Shown here piece by piece: positions 43,936 to 53,487 of a stretch of 64,000 nt of DNA. A program made the translations under genes and the position numbers. Origin of the DNA: JANSWP01 sp041941305 (GTDB taxonomy: Bacteria > Bacteroidota > Bacteroidia > Chitinophagales > Saprospiraceae); contig JBGTQJ010000022.1 in assembly GCA_041941305.1 (NCBI GenBank), forward strand, positions 75,518 to 139,517. The letters are read 5' to 3'. How positions within the stretch are numbered: the stretch's first letter is position 1; every line of letters begins with the position of its first letter. The notes beneath the pieces are model-generated. The model saw nothing but the letters and a program-made list of their open reading frames with translations, made no database searches and was not told where the DNA came from.

Positions 43936-46245
43936 CTACTTCTGAGTCGAGTATTTGCCTAATATCCAACCAATCAACCCTCCCACGATGGTACTAATCA
44001 ATGCAAATATTAGAATATGCCTAAGGGTCCCACTCAAGGTTAATACATTAGATGACCCGTAAAAAATAAAACTAAAACTCGACCATATTAGGAGCCCCAA
44101 TATGAATCCTGATTTTGCGCCTTTTGAAAAAGTTTTGAAATCTGCCCATTTTCCTATTACAATAGTGAGTAAAAGTCCCCAATATAGATGAGCTGAGAAA
44201 AACAAAAAGAAATTCAAGTCCTTATAAATTCCATTCGCAGCGCCAATGTCAGCCTCAATTGCACTTGAAAAAATAAATCCAATAACAAAAGCAAGAATAA
44301 TATGGGTTATAGCTCCTACGATGGTAGCGAGAAAAAATATTTTAAAACTAATAGGGGATAAATGTGATTGGCTCTCTGTTCGATTTGCAATGCTTTGTTT
44401 AATTTTTTCTTTATTTAAATAACTCAATAACCACCCAATCACCACTCCAGCAATAGTGCTAATCAAAGTAAAGCTTAAAATTTGAACTATAGTTGAAGTC
44501 AGGGTATCAATATATGTAGAGCTGTACCACATCAAATGAAAAGTAGACCCTGCCAAAAAACCTACCACTGCTCCAATTTTTGCCCATTCTGCTAGTTTTC
44601 TAATAAATATCCATCGTCCAAAAACGATAGCAAGTATGATTCCATAAAACAAGTGTCCTATAAAAACCCATGATAAAATAGGATTCTCCCTGGCAACTCC
44701 TGTAGCTGGTCCCCTATAAACATTAAAGAAATCGTTAAGGATTAAACCATGAATTAACCAACCTAAGATTAAACAAACAACCCCTCCCGCAAATCCGGCT
44801 AATAAAATTTTCCCATAATTGCTTTGGAGTATTGGAAAGGGTTCTTCTTTAACCTGATTTTTAGGAATCTTTTTCTTAACTGTTGGTTCAGGTTCTTCTA
44901 ATTTATGGCCATTCTCAATATTGCTATCTTCAATTTTTTCAATTTGAGGATGTGGATCTGTTTTATCGGTGGTTTCTTCTTGTTTATTATCTGGTGTTAT
45001 CAGGATTTCTTCTTTCTGTTGCTCTTTATCAAAATCCTTTTCCTCTGGTTCTGAGCCTTCTTTTTGAGCTTGATTTATGGGTCTATCCTTTTCACGTAAA
45101 GCTTCAATACGTTTTCGAGCCTCATCAATATGCTCACCCTCTTCGCCAAATTGTTGAATGTAATTTACAAAGTCACTAATACGAGCCCTTCTAATCGCAG
45201 CTTTCCAGGCAGTCTCATCTTCTAATTTTATTAGCCTTTTTTTCGCTATTTGTCGAAGGTCTTCAAAAGAGCAAGTAGTGATAAAAGTAGCGTAGGCATA
45301 TTCTGTTTTAGCCAGGTCGAGCTTGGCTTTTTCCTTTAACCAATATAGTCGTTGCTGAGCTTCTATTGCAAAATCACTACTGGAATGCCGATTCAGAAAA
45401 GTCTGGAAGGCTTCTTCGGTGTCTTTCTCTTTGGCTAAATTCCAGTCCTCTTTTTCACTCGCTTTTAGATGAAATATGAATTGCCCTCCATCATGATTGG
45501 CTCCTTGCAAAGGAGCAGCTTCGGCTTGCTGTTCATAGTTAAACTTCACTCGTTTGGTCACCTTATCAGCAAGCAATCCGATATTGAGTGGTTGTGTATT
45601 TTCCCTGAGAATTCTAAGGATTGCAGTTGCAAAAGGACTGTTCTCCCCGGGTTCACCATCCAGCACGATTCCTTTACCACTGGAAAAGACCCATCTGGAA
45701 GCATTGCGCTCCCAATCCTGGAAAGCACCTTCGAGGTTCTTCCCGCCTCTTACCAAAAGTTTACCACTAAAACAGGAATCGCTAATCAGCAATATATGCC
45801 GACAAGGTATGTTTCTGATTATTTCCCGGATTCGGGAATTGGCCACAAATTCTTCTATCTCATTTTTGGGAGCGTCCACAGGTACCCAAAAGCCGCTTTG
45901 GGTGATTTTATCCCAGTAACCATGTCCAGAGTAATAGATGAGCAAGCGGTCATTGGGCTTAATTTTTTTGGTATCACAAAATTGGCGCAAGCCATTGAGG
46001 ATGTTTCGCCGAGTGGCTTGTTCATCAAATATTAGACCCTCTTTTTTTACCTTAAAATCGTATTTACGTTTAAGTAATTCTACAAGGTTGTTCGCATCCT
46101 TTACCGCATTGTTGAGTGGTTGGTAAGCTTGATAATCATTTATGGCGACAACAAACAAGTGGTTAATCCCTGCTGGCCCTGGATTGGTGGGCAGCTCCTC
46201 ATTTGATGCTATGTCAAGGTCTTTATGGCTGTTTTGCTTTGCCAT
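43936..46245 (-). CDS. Caspase-like protease with duplicated C-terminal membrane module
   Basis: A 769-residue protein from the ATG at MAKQNSHKDL. Residues about 27-255 form a peptidase C14 (caspase-like) domain: catalytic His108 in IYYSGHGYWD and Cys158 in LLISDSCFSG. A helical region (270-400) and an acidic, low-complexity Glu/Lys linker (about 405-470) follow. From about 475 there are two repeats of four membrane helices, each ending in a glycine-rich helix (TIAGVVIGWLLSYL and TIVGGLIGWILGKY). Prokaryotic caspase homologs act in stress and abortive-type responses; here the C-terminal repeats may anchor the protease or form a pore. A short TPR-like stretch around 280-330 is possible. Promoter lies in the 436-bp gap ahead of the next gene. 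Confidence 0.86.
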   Translation of the reverse strand: MAKQNSHKDLDIASNEELPTNPGPAGINHLFVVAINDYQAYQPLNNAVKDANNLVELLKRKYDFKVKKEGLIFDEQATRRNILNGLRQFCDTKKIKPNDRLLIYYSGHGYWDKITQSGFWVPVDAPKNEIEEFVANSRIREIIRNIPCRHILLISDSCFSGKLLVRGGKNLEGAFQDWERNASRWVFSSGKGIVLDGEPGENSPFATAILRILRENTQPLNIGLLADKVTKRVKFNYEQQAEAAPLQGANHDGGQFIFHLKASEKEDWNLAKEKDTEEAFQTFLNRHSSSDFAIEAQQRLYWLKEKAKLDLAKTEYAYATFITTCSFEDLRQIAKKRLIKLEDETAWKAAIRRARISDFVNYIQQFGEEGEHIDEARKRIEALREKDRPINQAQKEGSEPEEKDFDKEQQKEEILITPDNKQEETTDKTDPHPQIEKIEDSNIENGHKLEEPEPTVKKKIPKNQVKEEPFPILQSNYGKILLAGFAGGVVCLILGWLIHGLILNDFFNVYRGPATGVARENPILSWVFIGHLFYGIILAIVFGRWIFIRKLAEWAKIGAVVGFLAGSTFHLMWYSSTYIDTLTSTIVQILSFTLISTIAGVVIGWLLSYLNKEKIKQSIANRTESQSHLSPISFKIFFLATIVGAITHIILAFVIGFIFSSAIEADIGAANGIYKDLNFFLFFSAHLYWGLLLTIVIGKWADFKTFSKGAKSGFILGLLIWSSFSFIFYGSSNVLTLSGTLRHILIFALISTIVGGLIGWILGKYSTQK

Positions 46246-46681
46246 GACTTGGTTTTCGAAGGATGAACGAGTTTTACAAAGATATTGAAAAAACAGATTT
46301 GCATTCAGGATATTCAATTCAAATAGAATTATTTTTTTTGATGATTAACTTATCATTAGTTTAGGAATAATAAATTATTGTTATGAGCAAGACTAGAACT
46401 ACGATATTTATAGCTTAATAATTGCTTTTTTCATTTTTTTGTAAAATATTGCAATTATTCATTATTCAAACTAGAAGAAATTTAATTTTAAAATGCAAGA
46501 CGAATACGGTTGAGTTACTTACCATTTATCAATCAACATCTCCTTTTTTAATTATTCTATAAATTACAAATTCCCTTTTTCTTTTAAGGCAATTCAAAGA
46601 TTCACATTGCGTCTTTGATGTTAATGAATTATACAAAATTGATTTATAACACCAATTATTCAATTTTCTAATTCATTAACC
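46246..46681. other. Divergent promoter region, 436 bp
   Basis: AT-rich region between the caspase gene (reading left) and a small membrane protein gene (reading right). It must hold both promoters. No operator or RNA element was recognised. Confidence 0.5.
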
Positions 46682-47482
46682 ATGGAAGACTCGGACTCGA
46701 ATCATTATAAATTCTATTTTTTTTCTTTAGTAATTTTCTTTGTAGGAATTACCCTTTGGAAAGTCTATTTTTTTATCATAACACATTATGAAGCTATTAT
46801 TTATTGGGGAAAAATGCTTAGTGGAATAATAGCATTGATTGCCCTTACTGTTGGTTTAATTATGGAGATTATTCGGCTTAAGAAAGATCGGCGATATAGA
46901 GATAGCCCTGAGGGAAAAATTGCGATTAAAATGGCAGAAATAGAGGAAAAAATTCGAATATTTAATAGACAAAAAATAAATCTAGTTGGCAGTATAGAAT
47001 TTCTTCAACGAGAGAGAGAAGAATTAAATAAACGAAAATCAAATATGAAATCTCAATTGGAAGAAGAAATAACTGTCAGACTTTTTTTGCTTGACCTAAT
47101 TGAAACAATTATACATTTTTACGAAACACGACATATAGAACTCTGGAATCTATATCAAGATTTCCTTCTTTCAAATCAATTAAGTGGATTGGCGCCAGAA
47201 ATCCAAAATGTGGTGAATCGAATCGTTGATAGTATAGCCTGGAATCAGGATGTAAAAAATATCACAAGCCTTGATAATAAAAGTTTTGTTAATTTACTTG
47301 AAGAGCGATCATTTGAAACACATAATTTTTTAAGAGAAGAATTAGATTATTTGAAAAATCAATCTTTGATTTTAAGTGATATAAATGAATCCACAGGGAA
47401 TCATGTTTTTTCTGAATCTAATCAAGTAATAAAAACCATAGAAATTCAAACTAAACAATTAGAAACTATTTTAAAGCTGTAA
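46682..47482 (+). CDS. Coiled-coil protein with two N-terminal membrane helices
   Basis: A 266-residue protein. Two membrane helices lie at about 11-32 and 41-62 (KFYFFSLVIFFVGITLW and WGKMLSGIIALIALTVGLIM). From about 70 on it is highly charged and helical (EIEEKIRIFNRQK, FLQREREELNKRKSNMKSQL), consistent with a long coiled coil facing the cytoplasm. No enzyme motif is seen. It is convergent with the polytopic membrane gene that follows 18 bp later on the other strand. It may be a scaffold for one of the neighbouring systems, but nothing in the sequence proves it. Confidence 0.72.
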   Translation: MEDSDSNHYKFYFFSLVIFFVGITLWKVYFFIITHYEAIIYWGKMLSGIIALIALTVGLIMEIIRLKKDRRYRDSPEGKIAIKMAEIEEKIRIFNRQKINLVGSIEFLQREREELNKRKSNMKSQLEEEITVRLFLLDLIETIIHFYETRHIELWNLYQDFLLSNQLSGLAPEIQNVVNRIVDSIAWNQDVKNITSLDNKSFVNLLEERSFETHNFLREELDYLKNQSLILSDINESTGNHVFSESNQVIKTIEIQTKQLETILKL

Positions 47483-47500
47483 GGATTTGAAATATGATTG

Positions 47501-50500
47501 TTATAATGGTTCTGTTAGTCCTTTATCTTGGGTAACTACATTTATAAAAATTCCAACAAATAAGGCTAAAACAGTATTTAAAATCAATAATCTTGGATAG
47601 ATTCCGATTTTTCTTTCTAGTATTTTACCATGGAAGGGTTCTTTTTCTTGATTAATTTCGTCTTGATGTTTTTGTGCAAATCCTAATTGATAAACTAAAT
47701 CACGTTCTATAAAGCATCCTTCATACTTTAGTCTATTCATCAAAAAATTGTTTTTTATTTCAAAACTTGTTATCACATTTTTAAAGTTATTGAATTTATT
47801 TCTCAGACTATCTTGATAAGAAATTACTTTGACTCTATTTACATCAAATTCTTTTGCAGAAGCAATCAGGGCTTCCTGAGTTTCCAAAAAATCACGTCGT
47901 AAAGTTTGACGATTAATTTTTATGTTGCTTGAATCGTATATAGGGACCTTGGGAAAAGCAACAGATGATAAGATACCCTGAAATCCACTATTTAAAGAGG
48001 AATCCTTGACAGAAAAGATTGTGGTATCATTTAAGAGTTTGCTCAACAAAAAACTCTTTTCATAAATAGTTTGTTTTTGGTGCTCTAATGAACTGTAAAT
48101 TTTATCGAAGATTAGATTTGGTGATTCTCCAGTGTAATTTTGAAGATTAAATCTCGTAATATTTTTAAAGTGCTCTCGCTCACAATAAGCTCCAATCGAC
48201 TCCATATTTTCCAAATATATATTTTTATGATTTAAATCTTCCAAAACTCCGTCAACAACTTCCTCAGGATAGTACTCAAACCATTGACTCAAAACGTCAC
48301 TATTGTATAGCATATTCTTGCCAATAATACTCATAGAAACAATCCCAAAGAGAAAGGAAATCAAAAAACCATAGAATATTAAAAAGCCACCTCGAAAAAT
48401 CAATGCTTTCCAATCAAGATAAAAAGATCTATTTGACATAATATAAGCCAAATAAAAGAAAGCAACTAAACTTAACAATAGCACCCCCATTACTAAGACA
48501 ATGGTATCAATTCGAATATTTGCCTTCCACAATTCTTCAGTAGCGACCAATATGATCCAACTAGCAACAATACCCATTTGGAGTCTAGGTAACAATAAAT
48601 TAAAAGTAAAAAAATTAAGTCTTGGAACTTTTCTCTTTTTTCCCAATAACTGAAAAACAAGCAAAAAAAACAGTAAAGTTATTATTACTACTATCGGATT
48701 ATTTATGGTTAAATAAATAATTATGACACATAAGAAAGAAATTATTTTTTTCCCTTTTTTTGATATTTTATCAAAATCATTTAATAAAAAAAATAGCCCT
48801 AGAGCAACTAAGAAAAAATATAGGAATATTGTATTTGGAGCCTGTTTTGAAATTGCTAACTGGGAAAAAGTTGCTAATGCTAATAGAATTAATATACTGA
48901 CATCTCTTTTGGGGTTAATAAAAATATTACTTCCACCTTCCTTTATATAAACGTATCGATAAAGAACATTTGACAGTGCCATGCCAATTGTTAATAGTAT
49001 TCCCATTATTAAAATACCATAAGTAATTATTTCAAAGTGTAAAACGAATTCATTGTTAGAATTTAAATAATTATTTGAAAGAATATCATTCTGAGGGAAA
49101 ATTTTAAACCATAAAACTCTAAAAATTATAGCAGAAATAATTCCAGCAATAAAAAGGCCACCAATTGAAACTACCTTTCTAAATTCAATAGGAATACTAT
49201 TACGGAATGCATGAGCAAGATTAAATTTCTGTAGAAAAAAATTATTTACAATCCTTTGAACATTATAAGATTTTCTATGAAAATTTTGTCGTTCAGTTTT
49301 GTACTTCTCTTCATCTTTTTGTTCTAATAATTCTATTGACTTTTTTATTTCCTCTTCCCATTTTTCTCTTTTAAATGGGCCCCAATTTAAATTCTTTTTT
49401 AATGGAAAAATAGAGCATTCCAAATACAATAGAAGTCCAAATAACAGAATAAATAATCCTAATAAAACATTAAGAAAGGGTTGATGCTGTGAAACTAATA
49501 CAAAATGAGAAAAGGAAATTGGGATAATAAAAAGAGCATAGAAAAAAATAATTGTAGCGAAAACAATAGCATTCGCGATTACGGGCAAGCCAATATTTAG
49601 TTTATCAAATAGGTTACCAAGTCTTCTAAACTGAATTGACCCAAAAAATGAGTCAATTAATTTTTGGATGTTATTGTAACTGCTTAATAAATTTTTTTCA
49701 TAAAATATTTGATGATATTCAATTTGAGGATTATCATTAAATATTACTGCTTTCATTTCTTTTTCAACATTGTAAAACCAACCATTTGAATTTTGGAATA
49801 ATTCTAGACTTTCATCCCTGTTTATTACTTTTATCCAAGACAGTTCACTAATTTCTAATAATTTTGACCATTCGTTTTTAAGAGCATTTACACCTTCACC
49901 TTCTTGAGCGTAAAAAAAATATTTCGAATATTGCTGTCGACAGTAATAATAATCACACTTAGCAAAAATAGCTTCCACTAAAAAACACTCTTTCATTTTT
50001 GTCTCAATTATCTGAAAATAGGGACTACTTCTGAAAACACTTGAATGTTCTAGGTCAAAAAGAAAATCAAGAATTAATTCTCGCTTAGGGAGATAAAAAA
50101 GTTCATTATTTGATTCCTTCAATTTATCCAGAGAGGTCGTCATGAATAAATTAGCAGAATTTTGGGTTGTAACTTCCGTAGAAAATTTCACATTTCGTTC
50201 AAGTGTAGAAAAGGTGACATCCTTAGTAATTTCATCATTTGTATCTTCTTTAAAATCCTCTTCCCAATGATATATTTTACTATCAAATTCGATGGATTCA
50301 TTAATAGTTCTTTTCAATATCTCTGTAAGTTCATCTATTATCTGGAGATTATGAGATAACGGTAGAATTAGGGCTTCATGATGTTGAGATCGAACCAAGT
50401 CTCTATGATTTCTATTTTCATTGTTTGGATCTCTTTTTAAAAATTTCAAACCAATAAAGTGAAAAGTAATAGCCTCAGGATTTAGGGTTACATAAATTGG

Positions 50501-50641
50501 ATATTCTGGATAGGAATCCTCTGGACTTATCAGTTTTGAGTCCGTTTGGTTTTTTTTTGTAATTTTTCTATACCTGAAAATATGTTGTAATTTCTCTTCG
50601 TGGGAATAAGGGTCGAGAAAAAAGAATTTTCCTGCAGCCAT
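47501..50641 (-). CDS. Polytopic membrane protein, third gene of signalling operon
   Basis: A 1,046-residue membrane protein. About the first 345 residues are soluble, with mixed charged helices. A series of ten or more hydrophobic segments runs from about 345 to 775 (such as IANAIVFATIIFFYALFIIP and SIGGLFIAGIISAIIFRVLW), with a lysine/glutamate-rich cytoplasmic segment near 440-490. A large region (about 790-1010) without membrane segments follows and probably faces the periplasm. A last helix lies near the C-terminus (LLILNTVLALFVGIFINVV). The start codon is 9 bp after the stop of the 936-residue gene, so the operon order is kinase-like, pseudo-receiver, membrane protein. No known family is recognised; a sensor or transport role is inferred from the topology. 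Confidence 0.78.
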   Translation of the reverse strand: MAAGKFFFLDPYSHEEKLQHIFRYRKITKKNQTDSKLISPEDSYPEYPIYVTLNPEAITFHFIGLKFLKRDPNNENRNHRDLVRSQHHEALILPLSHNLQIIDELTEILKRTINESIEFDSKIYHWEEDFKEDTNDEITKDVTFSTLERNVKFSTEVTTQNSANLFMTTSLDKLKESNNELFYLPKRELILDFLFDLEHSSVFRSSPYFQIIETKMKECFLVEAIFAKCDYYYCRQQYSKYFFYAQEGEGVNALKNEWSKLLEISELSWIKVINRDESLELFQNSNGWFYNVEKEMKAVIFNDNPQIEYHQIFYEKNLLSSYNNIQKLIDSFFGSIQFRRLGNLFDKLNIGLPVIANAIVFATIIFFYALFIIPISFSHFVLVSQHQPFLNVLLGLFILLFGLLLYLECSIFPLKKNLNWGPFKREKWEEEIKKSIELLEQKDEEKYKTERQNFHRKSYNVQRIVNNFFLQKFNLAHAFRNSIPIEFRKVVSIGGLFIAGIISAIIFRVLWFKIFPQNDILSNNYLNSNNEFVLHFEIITYGILIMGILLTIGMALSNVLYRYVYIKEGGSNIFINPKRDVSILILLALATFSQLAISKQAPNTIFLYFFLVALGLFFLLNDFDKISKKGKKIISFLCVIIIYLTINNPIVVIITLLFFLLVFQLLGKKRKVPRLNFFTFNLLLPRLQMGIVASWIILVATEELWKANIRIDTIVLVMGVLLLSLVAFFYLAYIMSNRSFYLDWKALIFRGGFLIFYGFLISFLFGIVSMSIIGKNMLYNSDVLSQWFEYYPEEVVDGVLEDLNHKNIYLENMESIGAYCEREHFKNITRFNLQNYTGESPNLIFDKIYSSLEHQKQTIYEKSFLLSKLLNDTTIFSVKDSSLNSGFQGILSSVAFPKVPIYDSSNIKINRQTLRRDFLETQEALIASAKEFDVNRVKVISYQDSLRNKFNNFKNVITSFEIKNNFLMNRLKYEGCFIERDLVYQLGFAQKHQDEINQEKEPFHGKILERKIGIYPRLLILNTVLALFVGIFINVVTQDKGLTEPL

Positions 50642-50650
50642 AAGCCTGGG

Positions 50651-53461
50651 TTATTTATTGTAAGTGCCTAATCGGGAAATATAATCTGCAATTGAGGCTA
50701 ATTTTTCTTTAAATTGTTTAAAGGATTGAAAATTTCGCTTGTCTTTTAATTTTAGTCCTTTTTGTTTTTGCTCTATGATTTGAAGCAAGAATATGTATTC
50801 TTCCCACATTTCTTGTTTTTGTTGAAAAGTCCCATATGTAATAAGGTAAAAAAAGTGTTGAAAATGATCCCATGCAAATTGGTCAAAGTTGAAGAAATAA
50901 TTTTCCAGAATACCTTTGGCTAATTTACTCTTTTCTTTATGAGCAATTAATTTTTTGAAGCGAGCCCCCAATTCGACAATTTTTGGAAACAATTTTAGTG
51001 TTTCATACTGAAGATCACGGGCATTATTACTATCATAAGCCTCAACAATTCTTGCCACATATTTTAAAAGCAAAGATTGCGGGGCACTTTCTTTTTGATA
51101 AGTTCTTAAATGTGCTTTATCATAAAACCCATTTTGGATTGATTCCTGTATTTCTTCTTTTTTCGAAATAACAATCTCCCTCTGAAAGAAAACAAAATTC
51201 TCAAGTTGTTTACGCAATAAATAAAATAAACGGTATCGAAAAAGTTGAGGTGTTGTAATTGGATCTACGCCAGCTCCAATTTCCCAATAATTGTGTGATA
51301 GTGGAATACCAAGATCGTGCAATTTACCCTCCATTGCCCCATCATAAGTAGAGACTGGAAGAAAGTACAATTTTTCTGTGGGTCCCAATCTTTGAAGCAT
51401 TTCTTCATAAAGCGTTTCATTTTCTTCATTTGCAATTGTCCATGCATTTATATTTTGGAGCAGATGAAAACCATATTTAACTTTGTTTTTATTAACTTCA
51501 TATTCTCCTTTTTGAGAATCAAAATCAAAAAGATAATTAAGTAAAATCAGATCATATTCTTCGATTACGTCTTGTTCATCTTTTCCCTGAGCAGTGATTT
51601 TACTATAACCTTGATTTATATTTTCAACACAGATAAGATCAATATTTGCAGCTTTGATCTTTTGAGTATTTTCATAAGCCGGAAAGCTTCGATATTCTTT
51701 TGGCAAGTGTTTACCTGCAATACAATCTTCTATTAGTCCTTGTTTGGTTTTTTTCGTTTCTCCTTTCTCAAAGACCTTAGAATAATTTAAAGGTTTATCA
51801 GCTAAATCATCTATGAATAACAGCTTCCATTTAACATCCAAAATACTAGCCTGTTCTTTCATAGCCAACCTTCTCATTCGGCTTTCAGGGTGAAATACAA
51901 AAGGTGTAACTATAGGTCCACTAGGTCTTTCAGCAAAATTGATAACATAACTATTTCTCAAAAGCCTTAATTTGAATTCAAGACTTTCCATGGCTTCAAC
52001 AGTTCGATATATTCCATTTTCCCAATTATAATGAACATTGTGTATGGCCATTTTCAGATCACGCACAAAACGTTTAGTCACAGCAACGTATTGAAACCAA
52101 ATAGAACTATCAAAAAAACGAAATCGATTATCAAGTTGAAGCAATCGATATATTTCCCAAGCATTTTCTATATATTCAAATTTAGCATCCAAATCCCTAG
52201 TCCTTCTATCATGATAATAAGTCATCACATTCATCAAACCAATTGTGACAACTGGTAAATAATCAAAGCTCATATGTTCATCTCGGGAAATAGCATCTTC
52301 ATTGTCTATTCTGAAACTCCTTCGTACACTAAGTTTATCATAAACTTGACTGATATTGAAATATTGCATCCGCGCAAATGCAATAATTAAATTTGGATCA
52401 TCCTCTGCCTCAACCAATTCAATATTTTCCAGTTTTTGGTTAATTTCATTGCAAATTAATTCTTTACATTTTTCCCATAATTTATAATTATTTGAATCTT
52501 TTAAAGAAACAAAAAGCTGCTCCTTCTTCTCATCAAACAAATCTACAAATTTCACTCTGAGAGTTCTACCTCCAATCCAGGTTCTACTAATTTTTGCTCT
52601 GGGAGCCTGAAAAAGAGGTTGTTTTTTTTCTGTACTTGGTATTTTATGGCGTTTAGGTAAGGGATATATTGGTTCTCCTTTTTTAGTTTCTATAATATTT
52701 TTCCAAGAATCATTAATATCATCATCCCAATCTAAATCACTTTCAATATTATCCAATTCTGCTTTTTCGAAAAATTCTTTTTCAACGCTTTCAAATAGCT
52801 CTGATTTTTCTATCGGTTTATAAAAGTGTGTCTTGAAATTTTCAAAAATCGTACTATCCAAAATATTTTCCCAAATTTCATTTTCAGTAGATAATTCACA
52901 GGAATAAGGGATCACCTCAATATCCGTAATTCCTACTACCATTTCTTGCATTCTTGAATTTTGAATATGCTGTTTAAGGTTTTGGGTTGCAAGTTCCGAC
53001 TCACCTCCCCAATGTGGATACAAAATTATTTTCCATTCAATATTATTATCAATTTTAATATTTTGTTGATTTTCTATTTCTATCACATCTAAGGATGGGG
53101 AATCTAATGCCTGTCTTCCAATATTGACTAATGTATTAATAAAGTTTTTGAAAAACTCCGAAGGAACTTTTTTCGGTTCATCCTTTATATATTTCCAAAA
53201 ATTCCGGGTTTCCTCAAAGTATTGGCCTGAATCACACATGACATTACCATCCACTTTCATAGGTATGACATATTGTTCATTTTGTTCAAGATAATACTTG
53301 ACAAGAATTTCTGGCACTCCCCCTTCTCCAAAGAAGAGATTATCTGGTTTTCCTGTAACCGTTTGTTTAATAAATGGAAGTATTTTCTTAATACCATCAA
53401 GGGGATGTTCACGACTAGTAAGACAGGTAATGAAAATATGTAATTCAATTGTTTTTTTCAT
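50651..53461 (-). CDS. Pseudo-receiver protein, second gene of signalling operon
   Basis: A 936-residue soluble protein of unknown family. Near the middle is a response-regulator-like fold: beta strand and acidic pair in WKLLFIDD (Asp551-Asp552), then about 90 residues later YDLILLNYLFD where the phosphorylated aspartate of true receivers is replaced by Asn642, then GFHLLQNI. The following segment (FLPVSTYDGAMEGKLHDLG) resembles the later strands of a receiver. The rest of the protein is helical without recognisable motifs, rich in Trp and Tyr around 250-500. It lies 26 bp after the 1,954-residue gene and 9 bp before the membrane gene. It may be a regulator that binds, but is not phosphorylated by, the kinase-like protein. 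Confidence 0.72.
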   Translation of the reverse strand: MKKTIELHIFITCLTSREHPLDGIKKILPFIKQTVTGKPDNLFFGEGGVPEILVKYYLEQNEQYVIPMKVDGNVMCDSGQYFEETRNFWKYIKDEPKKVPSEFFKNFINTLVNIGRQALDSPSLDVIEIENQQNIKIDNNIEWKIILYPHWGGESELATQNLKQHIQNSRMQEMVVGITDIEVIPYSCELSTENEIWENILDSTIFENFKTHFYKPIEKSELFESVEKEFFEKAELDNIESDLDWDDDINDSWKNIIETKKGEPIYPLPKRHKIPSTEKKQPLFQAPRAKISRTWIGGRTLRVKFVDLFDEKKEQLFVSLKDSNNYKLWEKCKELICNEINQKLENIELVEAEDDPNLIIAFARMQYFNISQVYDKLSVRRSFRIDNEDAISRDEHMSFDYLPVVTIGLMNVMTYYHDRRTRDLDAKFEYIENAWEIYRLLQLDNRFRFFDSSIWFQYVAVTKRFVRDLKMAIHNVHYNWENGIYRTVEAMESLEFKLRLLRNSYVINFAERPSGPIVTPFVFHPESRMRRLAMKEQASILDVKWKLLFIDDLADKPLNYSKVFEKGETKKTKQGLIEDCIAGKHLPKEYRSFPAYENTQKIKAANIDLICVENINQGYSKITAQGKDEQDVIEEYDLILLNYLFDFDSQKGEYEVNKNKVKYGFHLLQNINAWTIANEENETLYEEMLQRLGPTEKLYFLPVSTYDGAMEGKLHDLGIPLSHNYWEIGAGVDPITTPQLFRYRLFYLLRKQLENFVFFQREIVISKKEEIQESIQNGFYDKAHLRTYQKESAPQSLLLKYVARIVEAYDSNNARDLQYETLKLFPKIVELGARFKKLIAHKEKSKLAKGILENYFFNFDQFAWDHFQHFFYLITYGTFQQKQEMWEEYIFLLQIIEQKQKGLKLKDKRNFQSFKQFKEKLASIADYISRLGTYNK

Positions 53462-53487
53462 GTGAAAAAATTGTTCCTTTCTATTTT

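Noticed and set aside
45469..46035. Long plus-strand frame of 188 codons opposite the caspase gene
   Set aside because: It is the antisense of a strongly supported caspase domain with both catalytic motifs.
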